NCBI GenBank assembly: GCA_029721435.1
Contig: CM056583.1
Coordinates: forward strand, 49,889,620 to 49,953,619
From: Gymnothorax reevesii
Taxonomy: Eukaryota; Chordata; Actinopteri; Anguilliformes; Muraenidae
DNA: 64,000 nucleotides
Direction of reading: 5' to 3'
A program made the translations under genes and the position numbers. The notes under the pieces are model-generated. The model was not told the origin of the DNA. It made no database searches and saw nothing but the letters and a program-made list of their open reading frames with translations. This document shows, one piece after another, positions 35,575-47,227 of this stretch (its first letter is position 1; each line of letters opens with the position of its first letter).

Positions 35575-36749
35575 TATATTGTATATCTATGGGTGCACGG
35601 CAGGTGACACAGAGGCTCTGCGGTGGGGGTTCACGTCGTCGCAGGGGCTCTGCGTAGTGACAGCGTCGTTTCGACGCAGAACCATAAATCTAGCTCTAGG
35701 CAGACTTACTACCGAAGGCACTAAGTATATTTGGCGGTAATGCGGTGAGGGCGATCGCTTATTAAACTACGTGACTTTTTAAATTATATAGCCATCTAAC
35801 GTTAGCTATGGAAAATCCTTGTAAATAATCGTAATATTAAAGGGATGTAATTTGGTTTTGCCCTAACTATACCAAGTTTGCTAGCTGTAACAGGCATGTT
35901 TTAAAATCACAGATACACCTAGTTGGGGCTGTTGGGGCAAAAAGAAAGGATGACCCCGCTTAATTATGACGATTGTTTTTCGGGAAAACGTTACGTAGAT
36001 TACTGATAGATGTGCAATATTTGGATGCCGCTGAAACATAAGTGAAAGACCTACCTACGAATGTCTGACTTTTTTTTTTTTTTTTTTACAGAAAGGCTGA
36101 GGTTTAGTATTTCAGTGTCAGATTGTTGACAACATAGATTTTTTTTTAATGGTTGCATTTTTAAATTTCTCTTTTTCTCTAACTTAACCTGTTGCTGTCT
36201 TGAGCCATGAAACACTGACCTACCGAATAAAGTGTCAGTCTGTTTACATAAGAGCAATATCCTTAATTCCTTCAAATGGAATTCAAATGGCCTACCTATT
36301 TCAATGCCAGAAAATATTTACAGAAAGGGAAAGTGCTGTTTTTGTTGTTGGAATCCATTCACGTTTTTATATTTACTTTTTTATTTAAAAAATTGAGGAT
36401 TCTTTTTGAATTACTTTTATTTTTATAAGACTGCCAAAGTTGGTTCTTATACTTCTTTAGTTGTAATAACAGTACCCTTGGTCATGGGCTTTGGAGAATG
36501 TACATGATTCTTGGTAATAAATACAGGTTGAAAGCACTTCTTAAGCTTTTAGTTCTCATCCTTGCATTAGAATATATAGTATGTGATGTATTGATGGCGT
36601 TATATAGTAATTTTGTCACAGGCTTTATAACTATTACTGTACGTGGTGAGTATTGAACTGAAGCTTGATTCCAAAAAATATCGCGAATCAATCTCTCAGA
36701 AAAATCGCAATTAGATATTTTCCTCAAATCGTTCATCCATAATTAGCAC

Positions 36750-37860
36750 TGTTTCTTGCTGCAGTGCCTCCGGCCGGTCATCCAACCGCCCTTGAGTTAC
36801 TCTCTGAAAAAGTGTCTGTTTAGTTTCTGCCTTCATTCTGTGCATGCATCGACTGTGACCGTGATTGCGGTGTGGTCAGAAACAGCAGCTTACAGTCATG
36901 AGCTCTGGAGGAGAGCCACGATCCATCTACACTCCCTCCAGCGGTCAGTAAGAGCACACTCCTCCATAGTTCATCAATTGTGCATCCAGATTCAGGAGGG
37001 TCTGAAGATGCCTTGTTAAAAAAAAATACCCTCCGTGCACAGATCCTAAGTCCCAATCTATTCCTGCCAGTGTGCCGTGTAAAGCCATGAGTCTGAGATA
37101 AGCTATGAGTAAAAGGCACATAGTATTACCACTGCATACAAATGGTGTGGGAGAGAACAGCCCCTCAAATACTCTGGCCTCTTTTCTTTTGAACAATAGA
37201 CTGCATGACATTTGGATTCACAAGTCCACAGAGGGGACAGAAATGTCCAGACAGCACTGATGGGGAAACTGTATAATTGAGGATCTCTTCACTGCAGCAT
37301 TATATTGGCAACAATGGGCTCAATTAAGCTGTTGTTGAATTGGCAAGTCAGAGCTGATAGAGGTCTGCCGGAGCCAGTACCCAGCTGACCCTCCATGAAC
37401 ACCTCTGAGATGCGACTGCTGATAAAAACAATGCACATTCATCTGTGTAAAGGCACATACTGCATGTACAGGCAAGCACAAAATGCACTAACAGACACCC
37501 ACACGCGCACAAACACATGCTCACAAACCCACACACACACGTACACATATACACACACACAGTGGGGATAGAGGCAGCTTTGACAGATGTCCCTAAATTT
37601 GTTCGGCAAGCCCAAAGGGGGATTTCTCCAGTGCAAATTTATCCAAGACATTTACTTGCCCTTTCCAGTTATTAACAGCTGGTCACCACAGTTTCTAAAG
37701 GAATCCAAGTTATTCCCAGAGTACTTTTGTTCCCAAATGCAGGTTCTGTGTCCTCCAAAATGATCAGCTCTCCTATTCAATATGAAGAAAATGGTTGAGA
37801 AAAAAATACGTAGCAGTTTATTCTCTTGTTCTTTCATTCAAAATATGCGCAAAAATCTCT
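36750..37860. other. Non-coding stretch, nothing recognised
   Basis: No gene or repeat family apart from the CA-rich patch at 37490-37562. Overlapping frames at 36756-37211 on both strands have no family resemblance. Confidence 0.4.
37490..37562. repeat. Imperfect CA microsatellite
   Basis: CA-rich run with CG and CT interruptions, ending ACATATACACACACACA near 37560. Confidence 0.8.
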
Positions 37861-38099
37861 TTTCATTGAAGAAAAATCACTGAATTGATTTTGATGTTTA
37901 ATATATAATTTTCTCCAAAATGTTTTCCACAATTACCCCTACAATACCGCATGTTTAAAATCTAAGTGAAGTACATTTGCAGTCATATTTTACATTTTTT
38001 TATTCACTTGTTTGATTAGGAACTCTTAACTGGTCATAGTTTGATTGGGATATAAATATGAAGTGACACAGGCCAAATGCCTTTAGTCATTCCTCACTA

Positions 38100-38295
38100 T
38101 GGGAAAGGCTTGAGAACTTTAATGATCTATAAGAGAGCTATTTTGAGCAGCGTAAATGAGGAAATGGATTCAAGAAAATCTCCAAATAGTTGACAATACC
38201 ATTTCCACTATCATGGCAATAATAAGGAAGTTTAAAGTGACAAGAGATGTAAACATTCAACCTAGATCAGGATGTGCATGTAAAATGACCTCATT
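38100..38295 (+). pseudogene. Tc1-like transposase N-terminal fragment
   Basis: Starting near the start-codon context TCACTATGGGAAAGG, the decayed sequence encodes a paired-type helix-turn-helix region, best read as NTISTIMAIIRKFKVTRDVN followed by QPRSGCACKMT (to about 38290). The motif I-I-x-K-F-K and the P-R-S-G linker are standard in fish Tc1 transposases, where this domain binds the inverted repeats. Frameshifts separate it from the start codon. The gene breaks off where the insertion begins; its other part is at 39811-40290. Confidence 0.7.
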
Positions 38296-38369
38296 CACAA
38301 CTAGGCTTATGTCATCGGAGGCGACGGCTTGGGGTATATCCCCGAACGCCCCCAATCCTCAAACTCCCC

Positions 38370-38760
38370 AATCCTTGAATAGACCTTGAATAGACTTTCA
38401 TTTGAACTTAATTTAAGGTAAATCGGACAAATGGTTCGGAAGATATGGCCAAAATGGTCATTTTCCATTCCAAAGCGCCACCTGGTGGCAAAATATTGAA
38501 ACATACAGGTGTGATGTCATCATTCGACACGTCGTGAGGTCATGACCTTGCAATTGCACATAGTTTCATGTCAATTGGACAAATGGTTCCAAAGATATGG
38601 CAAAAATGGTGAATTTTATGTGACAAAGCTCCACTTTGTGTCAAAATTTTGAACCAAACAGGTATAATGTCATGGTGGCACACATCCTCAGGTCATGACC
38701 TTTCATTTGCACTTGATGTGAGGTCAATCGGACAAATATTTGATATGATAAAAATGATAA
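38370..38760. repeat. Tandem repeat, unit about 152 bp, about 2.6 copies
   Basis: ATCGGACAAATGG (38422), ATTGGACAAATGG (38573) and ATCGGACAAATAT (38726) are spaced 151 and 153 bp apart. GGTCATGACC (38538 and 38691) is spaced 153 bp apart. GCCACCTGGTGGCAAAAT in the first unit corresponds to CTCCACTTTGTGTCAAAAT in the second. The third unit is incomplete. The array lies inside the interrupted Tc1 element. Confidence 0.8.
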
Positions 38761-38789
38761 AAATTAGATTTTCTGAAATTCCTGGAATT

Positions 38790-39808
38790 TTCAATTAGAC
38801 TGGGTAATATGACCAGATGATGTTGTGATTCTGATTCTGCCTTGCCATGTTCCTGATCAGAGTGCCATGTGTATATTTTGATTTTTGCTATGTCTGACTA
38901 TTCTTGAAATGTGTATTGTGATTTGGTTACTCTGATTTATTCATGCATTGTTTTAGTTTTGTTTTTCCATGTTTTACTTTTTACCATAGTTTTACTCCGG
39001 TCCATGTTTTTGTTTTTACCATGCTTTGCACTTTGTCTCCCCCTGTCTGGTCTTTGGTCTTATCATTGCTCACTGCCCCAGTACTGCGTGTCACTCCTTC
39101 GGGTGATTTAATGGTTTCTGGATTTCAACCTTCCTTCCAATCTCGTTTACTACCTTGACCTTGCTTTTTCTATATTACTAACCAATACTAACAGTTTGTT
39201 GTTCTGTTAAATTACTAACCAAGACGAACATTGTATATAATACTAACTTACTAACGAGCACTAAGGGATTGTATAGCTGCACTTACTAATTGATTAACAA
39301 GCTCTTAGCATTCACCCTGTTCTAGTCTCCGCCTCTTATCTTTCCCTAATCTTCTCTCCTGCGTTTCTGTGGAATCTCCACACCTGCTCATGCTGTCCTT
39401 TCTCTTACTATCTTGGCACATTAGAACCCTTTGACTGGAGCAGTGTATTTGTCAATAGGATTGTCCTGTGATCCCTGTCCACATTTTGGTTTCTGCCAAT
39501 TTTATGTGATCAGGTTCGCCTAGTTCTCATTGTGATTATCTTTCTGACTGGATCGTCCTTGATTATCAATTTTTGCCTACTCCCTGTACTTCGCCGCCTT
39601 CTTGTTACCAAACCCTTTTTTGTACGACTCTGATTTTTGTGTTTGGTGCCCTGGTTACGATTTTGGATTTCGCCCTTCGGTTTCTGATTTTGGATTGTGG
39701 ACTTTGTACCGTTGCCTGCTCTGTAGGGGGTTCCCCCCCCCTTCAGAAATAAAGCCTCCTCTTTGTATTTTACTGGTTCTCGCTTGTGGTCCCTGTCATA
39801 ATCCTCAC
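38790..39808 (+). repeat. Terminal-repeat-like element, copy 1 (with AATAAA signal)
   Basis: This block of about 1 kb lacks coding capacity. It has long T-rich stretches and a GC-box-like CTAGTCTCCGCCTCTTATC at about 39325-39343. Near its end AATAAAGCC (about 39748) is followed by GGTTCTCGCTTGTGGTCCCT and CATAATCCTCACA. That layout suggests a solo long terminal repeat or similar retroelement end. An inverted relative lies at 55440-57290 and shares the AGACTAGAACAGG core and the AATAAA placement. The exact 5-prime boundary and TG/CA ends are not certain, and no flanking duplication was found. Confidence 0.5.
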
Positions 39809-39810
39809 AG

Positions 39811-40290
39811 ATGATACCAAAATAGAGCTTTTTGGCTACAAACATCAAAGGTGAGTTTGATGTAGACAGAAAGAAGGCCATACAGAATAGCACCTCTTGC
39901 TGATTGGAGGTAAGGTGGTGCACCTTTTATGTGGGGGGGCTGTTTTTTTCCCAAAGGCTCTGGATATCTTGTTAATAAACATGGTATCATGGACTCCTCC
40001 TAATACCAGCAGACATTAAATGAAACCTCTGACAGGAAACTTATAATGGGCTGTGGTTGGACATTCCAGCAGGACAGTGATCTGATCCACACCTGAGAAT
40101 CTTCTCAAATGTTTTACTGACTGCAGAATGGTCTTGCCAAGGCCGTCACAGTCCCCTGCCCTATATCCAGTTGAAAATCTGTGGGATGAGCTGAAGAGTA
40201 GAGTCCACAAAACTCGATCCCAGAATTTTAAGTACCTGGGGATTCTGTATAGAGGGATGGCCTCAGATTACATTCCATGTGTACACCAAC
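39811..40290 (+). pseudogene. Tc1-like transposase C-terminal (catalytic) fragment
   Basis: The fragment opens with DDTKIELFGYKHQR, whose leading acidic segment holds the first catalytic Asp, then decays with stops. The second Asp is in CAGCAGGACAGTGAT (FQQDSD, about 40068-40082). The third acidic residue is in SPALYPVENLWDELKSRVHK (about 40154-40213), corresponding to the family signature S-P-D-L-N-P-I-E-N-L-W. Many stops and frameshifts make it inactive. It continues the gene begun at 38100; the part between the helix-turn-helix and the first Asp is missing. Confidence 0.85.
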
Positions 40291-40550
40291 TTCATCACAA
40301 ATTATAGAAGAGGGGAGATACGTTATCTGGGCAAAAATAGTCTGCTCAAAATATCAAATAAAAGGGTACCAATATTTGTATTGCACAAACGTTTGAAAAA
40401 AAAAATCATAAGTATTTGTTGTATCCTTCAATTATGTTTCTTTAAGGGTTACATTTTTGTGAATATTTTGAATTAAAAATTAAGACATTATTTGCATCTC
40501 GTTTTGCTCATCTTTACTAAAAGTTCCCAATAATTCCGGAGACCCCTTCA

Positions 40551-43500
40551 CATTTGAAAGAACAGATTTGAAAATAGTGAAGTATCCCTTCATTGTTTTA
40601 AAGAGCAAACATGTTCAGTAACACCTTTCTCCAGTAATTGGATACTATGGTTCTAATTTGCTCAACACAGGAAAACCATCCTCTAAATATGAGTTCCAAT
40701 TCAAACAATAGCCTGTTTGAAAGTATCTATTACCCATGCTGCACTTAAAAAAAACATTAGTTGGGATGCTATCGATAGTACTTATGCTCCGGGTGATGAA
40801 ATAAAGAATTGGTATACAAGCAAACAGATCATTTCAATGTGAACATGAATGCTCTATGCAATGAAATTCCAGGTATAATAGCCGTCTTTGAGCAGATTTA
40901 AGAGCTTAGAGCTTAACTGTTTGCAACCATGTAGCTACAGCAGTCTTGCAGTCAGAAGTGAAAATGGCGGGCAGTAACCTCAATTTTAATCAGGGGAGTC
41001 ACAAAAACCAATGATTGCCTACCAAGAAAAAGCCAAAGGACAAAAAACATATCAGGCACCAATTATCTACATCACACTAATCAGTTGTACCAAGCATTCA
41101 AACTGGTGCCACTTTTGTGTCTGAGTGAAGGCGAGCAAAGCAAGTCTGATGACTTTTCTGACTAATATTATCATATTTTTCTTCAAACGTTCTTGCAATG
41201 GCAGATAAATCCAACTAGATTTTACTTAAAAGGGCAATTTGCCAATTTGCAGTATCCATATGAGTGCGAAGATGAATTGATGGTCATCATAATCAAAAAA
41301 AAGAGTGATATTAACCCCCACCAAGCCCAACCCACCCCCACCTATGGATCCAGATATAGGAATTTACATGATGAAAATTTTACTCCCAGTGATGTAATAC
41401 GGGGGAAAAGCGGTTAGAATTTGAATAAGGATTTGAAATGAGGAATTCCTTGTATCAGTTTTTTCCAGACCACTTAATGTCCTCATAGGCCGAGCCAGTG
41501 AAGTCAGATCACACACTATCAGAAGCATGGAGAAATGGCTGCAGCCCCACAGAGAGCTCTGGATGAGCAAAGCTTGAACGATGACCACTTGTTGGAGAGA
41601 TAATGCTTCGCAGTGAGACAGAGCTAGCAACAGAGCTAGGAGGATTTTGCAGCTCTCACAGCAGCTGTGCTGCCAGTTGAGAGTGACGGGGTGAGCAACA
41701 ACCTGTGCATTCAGTGGTTCTGCGCCCGCAGAAATGGAACTGTTATGCTGAAATGAGTTTGTTCGCAGAAAACTGCAAGAGACATCCCGAGCCTGAAGGA
41801 CTGCGATTGATTTTCCAGTAAGTACACTCATTGGAGATGTTAGTGTACATAAAGATTACTCACAATCTGGACAAGATACTTTCATGCATTTTTAATAGCC
41901 ACTGATTTGTTTCCAGGCTGCTACATAAATGCTGTGAGCTAGTTAGTTAACATTATTTGTTGGTTTATCTAACTTTTGCAGCTTGCCTGCAAAGACAATA
42001 ACTAGCTATTACCAGCAAGCCAGCTAAGTAACCCTGGCTAGGTTTAGGCAGATACCTATACAAGTTACTTGCCCAGCTAGTTTGTCAAATATATCAGTAA
42101 TGAAACAGCATTTTGTGCCGACAATAACGATTAGAATCATTCTACTCTCATGTGGTGTGACTAATCTGCACGAAGGACAGTCTTGTGGATTCATGGAGAA
42201 AGCCATTGACTTACTAATACAGTTAGCCTTTCCTCAGAAAATGCATCCATCCGTGTCAATTTACCTAGCATCAATAAATTATTTTTAACTGATAATGTTA
42301 CAAACATGTTTATTGTGCCACCCACATAAATAATTAAGAGTGAAGTAACCTTAGGGGAATCCTGCTTTAACCTGAATTGTAAATTATATGCCCTAATTAT
42401 GAAAGCATGTTTATTGTACTTTAGACAGTGGAGTTTGTTCTTCCAAATTTTTTTGAAGGATAGGGTAGCACTGTTAGGTCTTCCAGACATTAAACATGTT
42501 TATTGAACTCTCTTTCCCAACCTTGTTACAAACAGACACGTCTTCTCTGTGCATTTCAGGTTTTCAATGGCCTAAAATCACTCGATTGCCTATTTCTGGT
42601 CATTTGAAACAAGAGTAAAACAATGGCCCTTGCCATTCCACTTTATATTAGGTCGGCCTCAGGCAAGTATGCCTGTCCAGTAGACAGGAGGTGGGTTTAA
42701 TTAACGGCTAACGCACTACATTGGGGCAATTTTCCTCTTTATAGCAAATTCCAGTGGAAACTGAATATTGAATAAACAAGTGAATATCCAATGGTGGGCA
42801 AATTAAAAAACTTTAAACAGGATACATTCTTGAAAAACCAATACATACGTACATGTATGATTTTGTAGCTGCGAACATGCTGCATTAAGCATTCCATCAT
42901 CAACACATTTGGATTCAATCCACATATTTCTGATAATTTAGGCTAATTTAAACAGCAAATTACACTCAGATCCCTTTGCTTCCTGGACAAGGGCCAAGCG
43001 AGATGGTATCCATGACAATTCCAGAAATAGTTCACTTTTAAACATTTAATGGAATCTCCTTGGATTTACGCCACTTGGACTGCAAACAAATTTAAATACC
43101 GCATTAGATACACAGAACCAAGGAATTCTTTATGACTGATTTTGGCATCCACTGAAAAAATTCTAAATTTTTAAGCTAATGGGGTCTGCTTTTCCAAATT
43201 ATCGAACAAATAACAGATGCATTAATAACTATAGCAGTATACTTTCCTGCCCACATTACTGATGACATTAAACTCTCAGTAAAGCAAATTTAAATCAGCG
43301 TGAAAAGCAGTGATATTTGGCATTCAATGTAGGTTTTATGCACCTAATAAGGTCTTATGAACTTAATACAGTACGTATGACTATAAATAAATAAAGCTCA
43401 GCGGGTAAGATTCGGGGGATTTATTAGCAGCAATGGAATATAATCTTTTCTGTTTCCTTAGATGAGTGAGCCCGTTAATATCTACAGAGGAAGCAGGTAC

Positions 43501-46500
43501 TCTTCAAATGAGCCTGGCATGTTGCACTGCCATGTTTTTACAGTAATCCAACAGGGATAAAGAAAACGCTGGCTCTAGACAGGGCTTTTTTGTATTTTTT
43601 GCAAGTACTGCAGCCGCTGTAGGTTCCTCTGCATGCTTGGAAGGGGAGAGTGAGGGGAGGGGTTATCAGTTGGCTGCAATCTGCAACCTCACTGCTAGTT
43701 GCCAGATCACACTGGTGTTTTAACACAAATGAACTAAATGTTAAGAATAATCTTAAAATGCTCAAATGGAAGATGCAATTCAGAGAAAGTATTTTCCCCT
43801 CATCATTCACATGTTTGCCATCCTTACAATACCACATTGTAGACTTCCCATTTCTTTGTCCATGTTATTTCTTAATGATTACAAGCTATTTATTGGTCCC
43901 AATAATTTAGTGAGTGAACTGCTCGAACACTCATCAGGCAAAGTTGACGGGAAAAGGGAGAGCAAAATTATGCTTTAAAAGTTAAGGCTACTGCAGGTCT
44001 TTCACACCTGTCTCTGCAAAAGTACTATGCTCTACAACTTTGTTGACGGAGTCCAGGAATAGCATAATTATGCATTACAAAATTTGCTGCTATATATTCA
44101 AGCTGCCAACTTTTTGTGGAACAACACAGTGAATGGTACACACTTTCACACTTTATCTGTTCATTCTCTATTTGTACCATTATCTCTCCTGTGTCCTCAA
44201 ATTACTATTCTGTGGTCTTGAATTTGAAGCATTTCACTGAAAATGAAGACAAGCGCCTGCAATGAGTGTGTCAGTGGTTTTTACAATAACGCTCTTTTGT
44301 CAGGCTTACATATTTATTATTTACTGCCTGGCTCGCACTTGTACAATTTTGCAGTTCTGCTCTATAATCTTTCTTTTATATGAGGAATATGAAATCACTC
44401 TCTGAAAGCCCTTTTCCCCAAAGGATATTAGGCATCCAATTATAGCTCCACAAACAAACTTCCTGGTACATTTAGATAGATCCAAGTCTTAGTCATACCT
44501 CGCAGCCTTTTGAAATAATGTTTAATAACCTTGCTGAAAATTCCAGCTTGGACCAGCAGTGATAAAGCTATTCCGGCCCAATATCTGATCTGCTGCAGGT
44601 CAAAGCAGACCTCTAGCCAAACAAAGCCGGTTAGAGTTTGCGAGTTGGTTGCCAGATGTTCAGTTCATGATCGGAGAGTCTGGTTTTCAGATACTTTGGG
44701 TACAACTAAATTCTCTTAAATTGCATCCACATTTCCTTCACTCGCGTCTTTTCCTTGCATCTTAGTCGCTCCTACCAGGGATGCATCGACAGACACAGAA
44801 ACCAGATGTGACCCGCAGTGGTAAAGGGTACCTCCGAGCGGCGATCATGCATAAGAAAAATGCGATTTAAATGTCCCGCTCGCCATGTGGACCATGTTTA
44901 CTTTTGAAAACTGCTTCTGATCCACAGGATTTATCTCCATTAACGTCACATGGAATACCCTCACTGTCTCAGTAAATTTGCATTTCAATACTGCCAAAAA
45001 TTGGCTATTATTCAGACGCAGAGCTAGAACAGGGAACTGGGGTGGCACAGACACGTCCCTTTATGACAACAATTAGTCCTGGCTAGTTCTCAATCATTTT
45101 CCTCTATGGACGTGTTTTCTGATTATTATAACTGGCAACTGAAGACACAGTTTCTCTCCATATGCAATTTAACAGCGATTAAATCATGGGCTAAATTCAG
45201 TACAGAAAAATAATTTACTTATTAATAGGCCAATGCTTCGCGTTGATTGAACTGGTCCGCGTTCCAATGAAATATAGCCTTTCACTCTCGGTATAGCCTG
45301 GGTTGATAAAAATAAAGTGGCACTTGGCAGTTAAATAGGCTATAAAAAGCCTGCGGCTCAAGCTATTTGCGTGAGAGTCGACAGGTTTGCAATTTTGAAT
45401 AACGAAAGAGGAAGGTCCACTCTATAATAAATAACATAAAACTGAATTTTGAAAATTTTGACCCTGCCAGCCTTTTCATGGCTGGTCATATATGAAGAGA
45501 GAGGAAACAAGAAAATATATTGACGAAATGAGGCGTCTTTTCTTCTGAAGTCCGTTACTGATCATGGCACACAGCTAGATCAGCTGCCAGTGTCTTTCAT
45601 TACTGATTGATGTCATAGCTTTCAGTTGAAGTCTTCTTGGAAAGCTGCTCTCAAGTATCCTCTCTCATGGCTCGTCAGAGCTCTCTCCTTGCTCCTCACA
45701 GCGGAAATCAGGGATTAAAGACATCCAGCAAGATGGCGGATCCAGAACATGTTCTATTTCAAGTGAGAATCGAGAAGCAAGGAAATACCGAATACGATAA
45801 TCGAGATGTACCCTTTGTCTCTCTAGTCAGAGAGATTGATAAGACTCTTTTATGGCCATGTCAAGAAACAAAGCCAAAAATACTACATCTGTTCATGTAA
45901 ATTAATCAGCATTACAGCCCACTCATTTCCTTGTCTATGATGGGTTTGTTGTCGTGCTTGCCTAAATGTGCATTGCTCTGGTGCTCTCAAAGCTATACTT
46001 TGATTGGCTAAAAACAACTCTGCCTCAGATATCAGCCTATCACAAGGGACTACCATGACTCTGGATACAACCTGAGGGTGTTTTACATGGAAGCTATGCT
46101 GTTCATAATAATGATGGGCGATGCAACGTCTCAACATCTGAGAGACTACATGCTGCAGTCAATGACAAAGGAAGTGATTAAAGTGCAAACAAGCTAACAA
46201 AGGCGGTGTTTTGGAGGGCTACTGCAACTGTTGCATTCTTGATGGTTTCAGCTGAGAAGGGAAGTCCCTTCCATATAAATGCTTTGAGTTTGGCAAACAA
46301 AGTTTAACTGGGAAAGTGTGAATCTTGTCTGCTGTGTGTGTGTGCTCAACCCCAAGTTATGCGTCAGTTTAATAGAGATGAGTACCATATCAAACGTGTC
46401 GACAACACTTACCCAACTGACTAATGTTGTCAATTTAGCTTTCCTCCTGAAACAGCTATCTGTCACTAATATAACAGACGTGCACGTTAAAACTGATCTT

Positions 46501-47227
46501 CATTTATGTGTTGCCAAAACTAGTGTAACACACAGCCTTACGCTGACGCATAGACACAGATTTCCATGTGCACAAACGTCTGTTTTTTTTTTTTTGTTTT
46601 TTTTTCCCAGGGGGCAATTTAGAAACCCAACTTGTTAAGCTCGTAAAGTATGCAGGTGGTCAAATGGCAGACAAGTCGAATCAACAGGCTGATCAGTAGG
46701 TGAACGGCTAGTTGACCTGTAAATAGTGTCAAAATTGACAGTGGAGTCTAGTTTATGCAAGAGTTTTCAACCTAAGTCCCTGACCCCAGTTTCCCAGTTA
46801 ATTGAGTGTCATAGCTACAGCTATAAAGCCCTTCCTGCTACTTTCATGGAAGGATAGCATGGAACCATAACGCTAACAGTATTAAAATGAGAATACATTC
46901 TCAGATACGTGTTTCCGTTTTAAAGATGCAAATTCATTATTTATATCACAATGAAAATGTAATCCTCCATTGCACATTGCATACCATGTAGTAAATATTT
47001 TGAACTTATTTGCCAACCCCTCCCTCTCAATAACAAAATAATTTGCATTTGCAAATCAAAATAAAATAATGTTAAGTCTGAAGTTAGTCATACTTTATCG
47101 AATGACTGGGTTTATGTGATACAGGCCAACCAATCAGCTAACCAAGAATGAATCAATTGACATCCATTGAGACTGAGATTGAATTAATATCCAATCCACA
47201 CCATGTTGTGGGGGAAAGTCCCGCCTC
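40551..47227. other. AT-rich non-coding stretch, no repeats recognised
   Basis: No gene is supported. The longest frame (41364-41831, minus, 155 codons) has no recognisable domain. The 87-codon frame at 45637-45900 includes AAGATGGCGGATCC (a YY1-like AAGATGGCGG word) but matches no family I know. At 47041-47056 the word ATTTGCATTTGCAAAT contains two inverted octamer-like half-sites. A long T run lies at 46581-46608. Confidence 0.4.
42301..42505. promoter_or_regulatory. Three spaced CATGTTTATTG forkhead-type motifs
   Basis: CATGTTTATTG occurs exactly three times on the plus strand, within AAACATGTTTATTG at 42302-42315, GCATGTTTATTG at 42405-42416 and AAACATGTTTATTG at 42492-42505. The reverse complement CAATAAACATG contains ATAAACA, a good match to the established forkhead (FOX) consensus RYAAAYA. 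Spacing is about 101 and 89 bp. It could also be a decayed tandem repeat. Confidence 0.3.

Larger units (their letters stand above)
34336..35699. mobile_element. Miniature element with CTAAAGCTGGATTTA termini, split by a foldback
   Basis: The left end reads CTAAAGCTGGATTTAAGGTT then CTGTGTTGAC. The right end, reversed, reads CTAGAGCTAGATTTATGGTT then CTGCGTCGAAAC. This resembles the widespread fish miniature family with GATTTATGGTTCTGCGTCGA termini. Internal CGTCGT and GACGCAG words recur on both sides. The target duplication is not clear. The palindrome at 34632-35574 lies inside. Confidence 0.65.
33662..36741. mobile_element. hAT-like non-autonomous transposon, about 3.1 kb, carrying nested elements
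   Basis: The left terminus is TAGGGCTGAACGATTTATC. The right terminus, reversed, is TATGGATGAACGATTTGAGG, sharing GAACGATTT and most of the outer bases. Near the right end are AATCGCAATTAGATATTTTC and AATATCGCGAATC, usual for the fish element with CGATTNNAATCGCAATTAG termini. The flanks are GTTAGCAC (33654-33661) and ATTAGCAC (36742-36749), a 7-of-8 match of hAT length. No hAT transposase is readable. The miniature element at 34336 lies within, so this is the outer layer of a three-layer nest. Confidence 0.75.
37980..40550 (+). mobile_element. Tc1-like transposon split by later insertions
   Basis: The 5-prime part (about 37980-38300) has the usual leader words of a fish Tc1 element: GATATAAATATGAAGTGACA, then TAGTCATTCCTCACTATGGG and AATGGATTCAAGAAAATCTC. 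The 3-prime part (39811-40550) has the catalytic half of the gene and a long untranslated tail ending AATAATTCCGGAGACCCC. About 1.5 kb of unrelated DNA (38300-39810) replaces the middle of the transposase. The left terminal inverted repeat could not be identified, so the start is approximate. Confidence 0.75.

Noticed and set aside
41364..41831. 155-codon minus-strand frame
   Set aside because: No domain, no splice or promoter context, and the length is within chance expectation for 64 kb in six frames.
45637..45900. 87-codon frame containing an AAGATGGCGG (YY1-like) word
   Set aside because: A single short motif; no CpG island, splice site or protein similarity recognised.
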